Positions 43,201-55,200 of a DNA stretch of 64,000 nt are shown here, one piece after another; within the stretch, counting starts at the first letter, position 1, and the number at the start of each line of letters is the position of its first letter. A program made the position numbers and the translations under genes. The notes below the pieces were generated by a model. It was given only the letters and a program-made list of their open reading frames with translations. It was not told where the DNA came from and did not search any database. Origin of the DNA: Arcuatula senhousia. Taxonomy: Eukaryota; Mollusca; Bivalvia; Mytilida; Mytilidae. The stretch is taken from NCBI GenBank assembly GCA_963971305.1, contig OZ020309.1:8363001-8427000 (forward strand). The letters run 5' to 3'.

Positions 43201-46200
43201 TTACAATATAAATAATATGACATATTTCTATGCTATTTATTTTTTGTCAGAATGAAAGAATTTTGTTCTTTTATACACGAACAACAACTTGTGGGAGTAC
43301 ATTAAGTTGAATTCATATATGTCCATAAATAAATCCTATCAAGCTTTCCTCAGAAACAATACATGAGTATAATTTAAAATTTTGTGTTCAAAACTAGGCT
43401 GATGTCCCTCAGGGTGATATAGATGTCTTGCCTTTTCACGCCATCTGGTACAGATTTTTACATATTACATTCAGTTATATCATGTATATCAGCCGTCTTT
43501 TATCTGCATCATGGAAACACATATCATTTCTTCTTGTATTGTAGACATCACATAGACTTGAGTTTAGATGGAGTTGAAATCATTGCTAATGGTAGTGGAA
43601 GCCACCATGAGCTGAGGAAAGGCTATGTGAGAGTGGATCTGGTTAAATCTGCCACAATGAAGGTAAGAATGGGTAGTTGCTACAGTTTTCTTTATCATTA
43701 TCTCTGACTACCCCATAGAAGATAATGATATGTGGAATAAGGGTACGTGACACAACCTACAATATAAACGACAATTTAAAAAATCCATACATGCCATACA
43801 TGTATGATCCATGTTTTATTAAAAGGGCAAAAACCCAAACACTTATTCACTTAACCATGAAATAAACAAGTGCAGGATAACCAGCAACCAACAAAGAAAG
43901 CTCAAGAGTACTAAAATGCATTGCCCAACAATTCAATCTTAAAGAAACATTTCAACTACGAAGATACAAACAAGGAAACAAATTTCATTTTTTGACCAGG
44001 AATGCCAATTTTTATGCCCCATCTACAAAAGTAGGGGGATATACATTTTGTAGTGTTATGGTTAGTTTGTGTGTCTGTCCCAAATGTTGCGAGACGGGGC
44101 ATTATTTCTTTTTGACATATTCTTCTTCACTCTCAAACTTCTCTTTTAAAAAAGAATTGGATCAGACCTTGGTAACAAATTTAAATCTGTATTTCAGTGT
44201 AGCAGTGATTATATCTTTATAAGTTTGCTAACCAGGTAGACTTGGGTGGCTGTATTTCAAGACAATGTGTTGATAAATGTCTTTATTTTAAGTTTCTGTA
44301 TTTCAGTGTGGTGGTGTTTACATGTTCGCTAACCAGATCGGTTGTGATGGTGACAGATTGTATTACGATGGCTGTTCTATGATTGCCATCAATGGAAAGA
44401 TAGTGACAGGTGGACCACAATTTAGTTTACAGGAAGTGGTAAGTTATGTTCTTTTGTTATGCTCCCAAAATGTAAGTAGAGTGGCATATAGCTTTGAGTT
44501 TTCTGTTCATTACTCCAACATCTGGTTTACCTTCAGGTTTAAGTTACTTGTCTATGAAGAAAATTGATCCTATCATGAATTTTAACTTCACAGAAAAAGC
44601 TATGGTACACCAATAGGGCAATCAAATGTTGTTAGTTAGGCAAATTTGGTGGACTTAAAATCATCACCAAAACAAACCACTCAAAAATGCACATATGGAT
44701 CAGAGTATGAACAAACAAAAATCATGATTATATACCAGTTACAAATTACATTTCATGGTGCAGTGATTGTAGGAAAACAGAAAATGTTGCATGGTAGGGC
44801 ATCATGATTTTTATAGACAATCTCAATATTAGGCTATGAAAATGCTTTGTCATATCAATCCCAGAACGAAATTAGTGGGTTGAAAAATGCTAAAACTTAT
44901 TATGACAATGTGTACTTTTCTTATAGTGATTTTAGAATGATCATAACCCAAGTGTGTAACAAGGAGCATGAAACAAAATAAAATAGAAAATGAAATAAAA
45001 TAAAGTTTATTTTGATTTTTTTTTTACAATTGAATTAGAGTTATCTCCCTTTGACCAGTAATTTTTAATTTAATATCTTTTCTTTGATACTTTTTTTTCA
45101 AGACCTCTTGAAAGTAGAGGGCATATTATTAAGTGAGCAGGTCTATATGTCCACTCATTCGTTTGTTCATGTGTCCATTCGCCCTAAATCAGGTTTACCT
45201 CCAGGTTGGAGTTACTTTTCTTTTCTGTGGTTTTTATTTAAATTTGATATTCTATATATAGCATTTGTTTCCTCAGATTGTAAATGTAGCTACAGTAGAT
45301 TTAGAAGATGTGAGATCCTACAGAAATGCCATCAGAAGTAGGAACGAACTGGTAAGTGCACAAAAAAATATGGCCCTGCTATAGAAATGTCACCAGAAGT
45401 AGGAACCGACTGGTCAGTACACAATCAAATATAGCCCTGCTATAGAAATGTCACCAGAAGTAGGAACCGACTGGTCAGTACACAATCAAATATGGCCCTG
45501 CTATAGAAATGTCGCCAGAAGTAGGAACCCACTGGTTAGTACACAATCAAATATGGCCCTGCAATAGAAATGTCACCAGAAGTAGGAACCCACTGTTAGT
45601 ACACAATCAAATATAGCCCTGCTATAGAAATGTCACCAGAAGTAGGAACCAACTGGTTAGTACACAATCAAATATGGCCCTGCAATAGAAATGTCACCAG
45701 AAGTAGGAACCGACTGGTCAGTACACAATCAAATATGGCCCTGCAATAGAAATGTCACCAGAAGTAGGAACCCACTGGTTAGTACACAATCAATAATACT
45801 TTTATTGTCATGTAAATCAATACAAATTGAATATTTGAAAAAAAATAATAAAAATCAATTATGGCCCTGCTTTAGAAATGTCACCAAAGTAGGAACCAAC
45901 TGGTCGGAACACAATCAAGTATGGCTCATCTATAGAAATGCCAACAGAAGTAGGAACCGACTGGTCAGTACAGAACCAAATATGCCCCATCTAAATATAG
46001 TTGCAAATAATATATATGATGTTAAAATTACTACTTTAGTTAAGATCATCAAAGTAGGCAATTTAGCTTGATTAACTTATTAAAAACTATTATTATTTTG
46101 TACACAGTATTGATAAAATAAAATACCAGAAAATTTTGGAACTTTTTTTAAAAATGTCATTAAAAAAAGACATCTGCAGAAGCTTTCACCATGATTCTAC

Positions 46201-49200
46201 AAAACTATATAATTATGCATATGAAACTGTTTCGTTTAACAACAGTGTTGAATATATCTTGCAGGGATCCAGATCATTTTCCTATCCAAGAGTGCATTGT
46301 GATTTTGCTGTGTCACATGACGACTTTTTCCAACCTACCACAGATCCAATAGAATGGCAGTATCATTCTCCTGAAGAGGAGATCAGGTATTCTTCTGTAA
46401 TATAAATTATCTGTAAGAAATTATTGTAGTATGCCCTAAAACTTAGACCAGACTAAGTAATATGTGTGGTTCCAGTGACAACTTCAAATAGATATATAAC
46501 GTTAGGTAGATAAAGATTTTTTGAGAATGCAGAAGCTCAATTATTTTTTCCCTGTGTGTAACACTTACACTTAAAGCTTAAAGCCCTGAGGGCACTTCTT
46601 GAATACCATGTTATTGATTATAAGTCAATTACTACTTCAGATTGTTAAATAGAATCACATTTTAATTTACAAAAACAAGACTTTCCCCACCTTAAGTTAT
46701 TAGGTTTGTCAGTAACTTTGGTTTCCTCCATTTTAAAAACTGATTGTACTATATGGCCTAGTGCATCGAAGAGGGCATTAAACACCTACACACAAAGCTT
46801 AGAGCTACAGATCTAATTTTTACACATTGAAAATTTTAAATATCTGTCAAATATTTCTTGAAAACTTTTTGGTGGACACAGCCCTTTCCAACTGTCAGTA
46901 TTCTATAGCTAGTTTAATGTTAGTGTTTTATCAAATGATAAACTGTAGAGTTTTATATATCCTTTTCCATTACAGTCTAGGACCGGCATGTTGGCTGTGG
47001 GACTACCTAAGAAGGAGTGGCCAGGGTGGGTACTTTCTGCCTCTGAGTGGTGGAATCGATAGTTCTAGCACGGCCTGTATCGTATCAAGTATGAGTCACC
47101 TAGTGGTGGATGCTGTAAAAAATGGGGGTAAGTTAAGGGCATAAGATACAGTTTTTAAATACTACATCGACAATTCATGAGCATTCGCAATTGAGCTTTT
47201 TTTTTTAATGTTTCTTAAAAATCCACAGGGAATTATATCCAAATCCAATTGTATAAATAAACCATTTATTGACGTTTTAACCATAGGCCTTCATCAGTTT
47301 CACAAAATAATCTCCACCGCTACATTTTAGATTGTCTCTCCAGCTTGTATTTCATTAATGTCATAATGTTATGACGTCATCATGGTCATGGGACAATGAT
47401 GTGACGTCATAAACTGTTCCTCTATTGTTCTCATTGAAATATCACTCTACTTTTTAGTGTGTACATTTCAAATGTAAAAGAAAAGCATGTCTTAACGAAT
47501 CCGCTTTTAATAGCTACCCGAACCAATAGGTCATGTGAAGTAATGCCATCACTTGGGGTCTGCTGTCAACCTTTTTTGTTGTTAACTTTTCTTAAAAAAT
47601 CTTCTCCTTTGAAACTACGTAATGGATTGCTTTGAAACTTTGTGTCCATCAACTATGGGATGTCCTCTACCAAGAATGGTGACTGCTGATCTAATAACAT
47701 TGTCCAAAAATAGAGCATGGGGGTCAGACCACAATTATTGGCCTATAAATTGGACAAAAGCTGTCAGATGACCCCTTGTAGGGGTTATGATCCTTTAAAG
47801 CATTTTTTTGTTTTTTTTTTGCCTATAGAATGAAAATAATTGCAGAAAGAGAAAAGCTGTTGCTCGTTATGATATTAAATGTTGAAAATTACATGTTTTA
47901 CACTGGGTGGGAATTTGCAAGTAATTTGTAAATAACATGGCATAGTTTTTAAACCATTGTCACTTTTGAAATGTTTACAGGAAAAATACTTGAACTCACA
48001 GGGCTGTCAAGTTTTTACGAGCTGCATGCTTGAGATTTGACAAAAAATTGAAAGATCAAAGGAAAAAAATAAGATCAAAGAAATTTGCCGCCAAATTACC
48101 GACTAGATGCGTGAGTCTCACGCGAGTTGCGTGACACTTGACAGGTCTGAACTCATTCCATTTCAATAAAATAAATATAGACATTAAATTTTCTATATGA
48201 ACAAATGTTAAAATGAAAAAAAAACAAGTAATTTTTTGCGTGTATAACCTCATATTTTACAGATGCCAGAGTTTTAGCAGAGGTTCGTAGAATTATCGGC
48301 GATCCATCTTATGTACCAAAAGACCACAAAGAGCTGACTGGTTTACTGTTCACTACATGTTATATGGGATCAGAAAACAGCTCAAAAGAGACCCAGTCTA
48401 GAGCGGCTGAACTATCCAATGAGATTGGAAGGTAGGGAATATTTAAGTCATTCTGTTCACCGTAAGCTTTAAATAGGGAAAAAATGCACAATAAGGTGAA
48501 CATTGTTTTTTCAACATAACCGTATTAAACAGGAAGGTCATTAAATGTTAACCATATGTTTTGTTCTGATTTGGTAACATTTGCTAAAAAACAAAGGTCT
48601 GGAAAGAAGGAAAATGGACTTGTTTGCCAGTTATGATGAAAGATTTGCCTAAAATACCAGACCTTTTGAATATTTTAGTTTCCATGAGACCATTTCCATG
48701 GCATGAAGGTTATTTTGAATGAGGTCTTCCTTGTACATGAAATAATTTCAAATAAAGCAGGGTGGTTTTATAATCTATGTTATTCTAAGACCTTTCATTT
48801 TAGGGTGCAGGATATCTGTGTCTCATGTACACATTCTTGGTAAAAGAGGGTGGAGAGGAGAATAAATACTAAATCCAACTTTTCCGTAAAATAATGGAGC
48901 AAAAATCCTGAATTCCTGCAGTTTCATGATTTAAATCCTGAATTTTCTGTGAATAAATAAGCCTTTCCACCTTTCCATAAAAGATCCTACGGACCTTTTT
49001 AAAAGTATGTACTTGAAATTCTCTTGACTTAGAAGAACAGCTATATACATGTATATTTTACTTTGAAAAGAAAAAAATTCAAATCCTTTTCACAAAAACA
49101 TATGATTTCTGTTTTAGTTTCCACCTGTCCATCAAGATTGACATTGCAGTGGCGGCCATGATGACTGTGTTTACCACTGCTCTCAAACTGGTTCCCAAGT

Positions 49201-52200
49201 TTAAAGCTAAAGGTGGGAGCATTAGGGAAAACTTGGCATTGCAGAATGTTCAGGTAGGTACCCTGATTTGGACTTATTTGATACTACTGATTATTGTATG
49301 TTATCCCCCCTATAGAATTGTGAAAATACATAGTGTGAGGGAGCTGTTGTGTCTGTTATGGCTTAGCATAACATGAGTAAAAATAATCAGAAGAGATGGG
49401 AATTTATCCATCAGGCAAACAGTTCTAAATATGAAAATTATTAAATGTCAAACTGCCAAAATTTGCAGATTTACAGTACTTGTACATCGTTGTCAATATA
49501 ATAGTTAACAAAGTAATATTGGTGTAGTATGATGTTTGATGGACCACATTTCTTTCTTTCAGGCTAGAGTTAGGATGGTATTGGCCTATTTATTTGCCCA
49601 GCTAAGTCTGTGGGCCAGAGGCAGATCTGGAGGACTTCTTGTGCTGGGGTCAGCCAATGTGGATGAAAGGTATTTTAAACAAATTGAAATATTATGAATT
49701 TATTGTAAGTGGACCTGGACCAAAGGTATCTCCTAAGAAGGCATAATTGTGGATTCATTTATTTTCTTGAACACCAATTTTTGTGTTTTAGTGAAAAAGG
49801 ACAATTTCGTGGAATTTTAAATTTGTGGTTCTGAAGTCGGCAGCATTACAATCAATGTAAAAATTAGGTATCAGATTTCATCGGTCAGGACCACACATGA
49901 AAACCACGAAAACTAGTACCCCACAATAATAATGAAACCACAGAATATAGGAGTCAATTTTAAATAAATTATTAGCCCTTGGTTGGATTTTCCTTGTTTA
50001 TTTTCACACATGAAAAGCACAAAAATTTGAATCCCATAAATAAAACAAAATGACAGTGAACATGTGCAAAGGTTTAAGGCAAACAGATTTAAACTGTGCC
50101 AGACATGTGTTTGTCAAAAAAGAAAAAAAAACTGATCAAAGAGAATTTTTCTAATTTAAGAAAATAATCTTTAGTGACTTTATTTGCAGTTTAAGAGGCT
50201 ACATGACCAAATATGATTGTTCCAGTGCTGACATCAACCCTATTGGAGGTATCAGTAAATCTGATTTGAGGAGATTTATACAGTATTGTAGAGATTATTT
50301 TGATATCAATCCATAGATAATTAAAGTTTTATTTATTTTTACAGTTTAAGCGGTTATTTGACCAAGTATGACTGTTCCACCTCAACCTATTGACAGCATT
50401 AGTAAAGATGATTTGAGAAGGTTCATTCAGTATTGTAGAAATAATTTCGATATAAATTCTTGAATGATTTGATTTTTAGCTCACCTGGACCGAAGGTCCA
50501 TGTGAGCTATTGCCATCACTTGGCGTCCGTCGTCGTCTGTCGTCGTCTGTCGTCTGTCGTCTGTCGTCGTCTGTTAACAATTTTCAAAAATCTTCTCCTC
50601 TGAAACTACTGAACAGAATTTAATGAAACTTGGTATGAATGATCCTTAGGGTGTCCTGCACCAAACTTGTGTTTTGATTTTTGATCTGTTAAAAAACATG
50701 GCCGCCGTTACTAAAAATAGACTAGGGGGGTCAGACTACTGTTTTTTGCTTATAAATCAAAAAGTATAAGAGATAGAGGAAATCTGAGGCCACGCTACTG
50801 ATTCAGCATCAAAAGCTCTACAAAAGTCTCCATTTGGTCAAAGTTGTCAGATGACCCCTTATAGGGGTTACGGCCCCTTAAAGGTGAAAAATAGCGTTTT
50901 TTCATGTTTTTGTCCTACAGAATGAAAACTATTGCAGATAGAGATTAGCTGTTGCTTGCTTAAATGTTCAGCTCATTTAGCTCTACAAAAGTCTCCATAG
51001 GGTCGAAGTTGTCAGATGACCCCTTATAGGGGTTACGGCCCCTTAAAGGTGAAAAATAGCAATTTTTCATGTTTTTGGCCTACAGAATGAAAACTATTGC
51101 AGATAGAGATTAGCTGTTGCTTGCTTAAATGTTCAGCTCATTTAGCTCTACAAAAGTCTCCATAGGGTCGAAATTGTCAGGTGACCGCTTATAGGGGTTA
51201 CGGCCCCTTAAAAGTGAAAAATTAGTGTTTTTGGCCTATAGAATGAAAACTATTGCAGATAGAGATTAGCTGTTGCTTGCTTAAATGTTTAGCTCATTTA
51301 GCTCTATGAAAGTCTCCATAGGGTCGAAGTTGTCAGTCAACCCCTTATAGTGGTTATGGCCCCTGAAAAATAGCGGTTTTTCATGTTTTTGTCCTACAGA
51401 ATGAAAACAATTGCACATAGAGATTAGCTGTTGCTTGCTTCAATGTTCAGCTCATTTAGCTCTACAAAATTCTCCATAGGGTCAAAGTTGTCAGATGACC
51501 CCTTATGGGGGTTACGGCCCCTGGAAAATAGCGATTTTTCATGTTTTTGTCCTACAGAATGAAAACTATTGCACATAGAGATTAGCTGTTGCTTGCTTAA
51601 ATGTTCAGCTCATTTAGCTCTACAAAATTCTCCATAGAGTCGAAGTTGTCAGATGACCCCTTATAGGGGTTACAGCCCCTGAAAAATAGCGATTTTTCAT
51701 GTTTTTGGCCTACAGAATGAAAACTATTGCAGATAGAGATTAGCTGTTGCTTGCTTAAATGTTCAGCTCATTTAGCTATACAAAATTCTCCATTGGGTGG
51801 AAGTTGTCAGATGACCCCTTATAGCGGTTACAGCCCCTGAAAAATAGCGATTTTTCATGTTTTTGTTCTACAGAATGAAAACTATTGCAGATAGAGATTA
51901 GCTGTTGCTTGCTTAAATGTTCAGCTCATTTAGCTCTACGAAAGTCTTCATAGGGTCGAAGTTTGTCAGATGACCCCTCATAGGGGTTACGGCCCCTGAA
52001 AAATAAAGATTTTTCATGTTTTTGGCCTACAGAATGAAAACTATTGCAGATAGAGATTAGCTGTTGCTTGCTTAAATGTTCAGCTCATTTAGCTCTACGA
52101 AAGTCTCCATAGGGTTGAAATTGTCAGATAACCCCTTATAGGGGTTACGGCCCCTGAAAAATAGCGTTTTTTCATGTTTTTGGCCTACAGAATGAAAACT

Positions 52201-55200
52201 ATTGCACATAGAGATTAGCTGTTGCTTGCTTAAATGTTCAGCTCATTTAGCTCTACAAAATTCTCCATAAGGTCGAAGTTGTCAGATGACTCCTTATAGG
52301 GGTTATGGCCCCTTATAGGTGAAAAATGGTGTTTTTGGCCTATAGAATGAAAACTATTGAAGGTAGAGAAAAGCTGTTGCTTGCTTAAATGTTCAGCTCA
52401 TTTAGCTCTACAAAAGTATAGGGTCAACATCAAGACCAGGTGAGCGATTCAGGCTCCTGGGAGCCTCTTGTTATTTATTTTTACAGTTTAAGAGGGTACA
52501 TGACTAAGTATGACTGTTCCAGTGCTGACATCAACCCTATAGGCGGTATCAGTAAAGCTGATCTGAGAAGTTTCATACAGTATTGCAGAGATAATTTCAA
52601 TATAAATTCTTGAATGATTTGATTTTTATTATTTATGTTTACAGTTTAAGAGGTTACATGACTAAGTACGACTGTTCCAGTGCTGACATTAACCCAATAG
52701 GTGGCATCAGTAAGGCTGATCTGAGGAGATTCATACAGTATTGTAAAGATCACTTTGGATATAAATCTTTAGATAAGTACGTTGAAAAATAGCTTATTGT
52801 ATTGTGTTTTTTATACCACTGCAAACAAATCTTGAAAGGGGGTATAAAGTTATTACTGTAAAAGGCGAAAATTTTGCGTGGTTTAAATTTCGCATTTTCA
52901 GTACCAAAATGCATTCACATGGTTTATTAGATCATGAAATATTGGGTCCTTCTAAATGTAATTTACACAGGGGGATATTTAGCAAATTTGTTATGATTGT
53001 GAAATTAGCGAAAATAAACCCCTCACAAAAATTTCCCCTTTTACAGTACCCAGAGTGTCTGTCCACCAATCCCATTAGCATTAATTTTCTAAACTGCCTT
53101 ATGGATTTTTTACATGAAGATCATTATATGGAGATGTGCTTGAAGAAATTTCATTGCTCTCAGAAATATGTTAGAATCAGGGGAGGTAATTTGATTTTGT
53201 ATGAGCTATTTATTAGGTAACAACATTGTGCTATATCCAAACAATACACAGTGCTATATCCAAACAATACACAGATCATAGTTCATGTTCAAGCCAAAAG
53301 ATACAAAAATTTTAATTCATAGTAAGGTGTATTCATTTATTTTGGTGGTGAACAGTTTTCATAGTTGCCCCCAAAATAAATCTTTTAGTTGAATTTCTTA
53401 TATACATGTACCATGAAAATCCCCAAAAATTAGTGAAAAACAAAAATTAAAAAACCAGATAATCAATTATATTAACTTATACACAAAATAACAGTTTTTT
53501 TAACAATCTGTGTACACATACAGCATTGCATATACAAGCATGTAAAGTAAGAAATTACACTGCAATTATCATATCTTGTATTGCTTCTTCATAAATTTTA
53601 GAATCTTCAAAGCGCCACCTACTGCTGAACTTGAACCATTAGCAGACGGACAGCTAGCACAAACTGATGAGGTGAGATACAGGGGTTGATTAAGAAATTG
53701 TTAAAAGATAGGGGTGATGGAGTTGAGGAAAAAAATGTAGGGGTTTTAGGCATATTATGCCAGAAACATGAGAAATCTGTATGAAAATAAAATACTTTTC
53801 TCAAGGAAAGGGGGTGTGAGGGGTGTAACCGTGTTTTTGTGATATCCTGGCGTCGGCGTCCACGCCCGCTTGCGGAAGAATGGTTACAATCCATACATGC
53901 TTACTAACAAGTGCCACATCAATGATATTGGTATTGTAGTTGCACCTAGTGATGCTAAGCACAATGCATGCTTCGGATGCTGGCTGTGACCTATATTTTG
54001 CACATGGATGACCACTTACAGAAGAATGGTTAAGATCCATACACGCTTACTGACAAGTGCCACATCAATGATATTGGTATGGTAGGTGTACCTAGTGATT
54101 CTAATTAATAAGCACAATGCATGCTTCAGATGCTGGCTGTGACCTTAATTTTACACATGGATGACCACTTACAGAAGAATGGTCAAAGTCCATTCCTGCT
54201 TACTTACAAGTGTCACATCAATGATATTGGAATGGTAGGTGCACTTAATGGTGCTAAGCACAATGCATGCTTCAGATGCTGGCTGTGACATTTTCTGTAT
54301 GGATGATCACTTACAGTAGAATGGTTAAAGTCCATTCCTGCTTACTTACAAGTGTCACATCAATGATATTGGAATGGTAGGTGCACTTAATGGTGCTAAG
54401 CACAATGCATGCTTCAGATGCTGGCTGTGACATTTTCTGCAAGGATGACCACTTACAGTAGAATGGTTAAAGGGAAAGTTCACAAAAAAATGAAAATTTG
54501 TCATATGATTTCTTATGCATTATCTAATTATGCTATATCATTTAAACTTTTATATTCAATTTAATAAGCTGACAAAAATGGAATTTTATTTTTAGCTCAC
54601 CTGGACCGAAGGTCCATGTGAGCTATTACCATCACTTGGCGTCCGTCGTCGTCGTCTGTCGTCGTCGTCGTCGTCTGTCGTCGTCGTCGTCGTCTGTTAA
54701 CAATTTTTCAAAAATCTTCTCCTCTGAAACTACCAAACAGAATTTAATGAAACTTGGTATGAATGATCCTTAGGGTGTCCTGCACCAAACTTGTGCTTTG
54801 ATTTTTGATCCGATAAAAAACATGGCCGCCGTTACTAAAAATAGACTAGGGGGGGTCAGACTACTGTTTTTGGCTTATAAATCAAAAAGTATAAGAGATA
54901 GAGGAAATCTGAGGCCACGGTACTGATTCAGCATCAAAAGCTCTACAAAAGTCTCCATTTGGTCAAAGTTGTCAGATGACCCCTTATGGGGGTTACGGCC
55001 CTTTAAAGGTGAAAAATAGCATTTTTTCATGTTTTTGGCCTACAGAATGAAAACTATTGCAGATAGAGATTAGCTGTTGCTTGCTTAAATGTTCAGCTCA
55101 TTTAACTCTACAAAAGTCTCCATAGGGTCGAAGTTGTCAGATGACCCCTTATAGGGGTTACGGCCCCTTAAAGGTGAAAAATAGCCATTTTTCATGTTTT

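Noticed and set aside
45691..46071. 126-residue ORF with repeated [12 protein letters not shown] units
   Set aside because: It is a reading through the 61-bp exon 9-derived tandem array, not a gene.
50477..52470. Regular repeats that could suggest a CRISPR-like array
   Set aside because: Units are 150-165 bp tandem minisatellites without unique spacers, in an animal genome.
52610..52792. Stand-alone 60-residue ORF with [13 protein letters not shown]
   Set aside because: It is NADSYN1 exon 15 with intron on both sides, not a separate gene.
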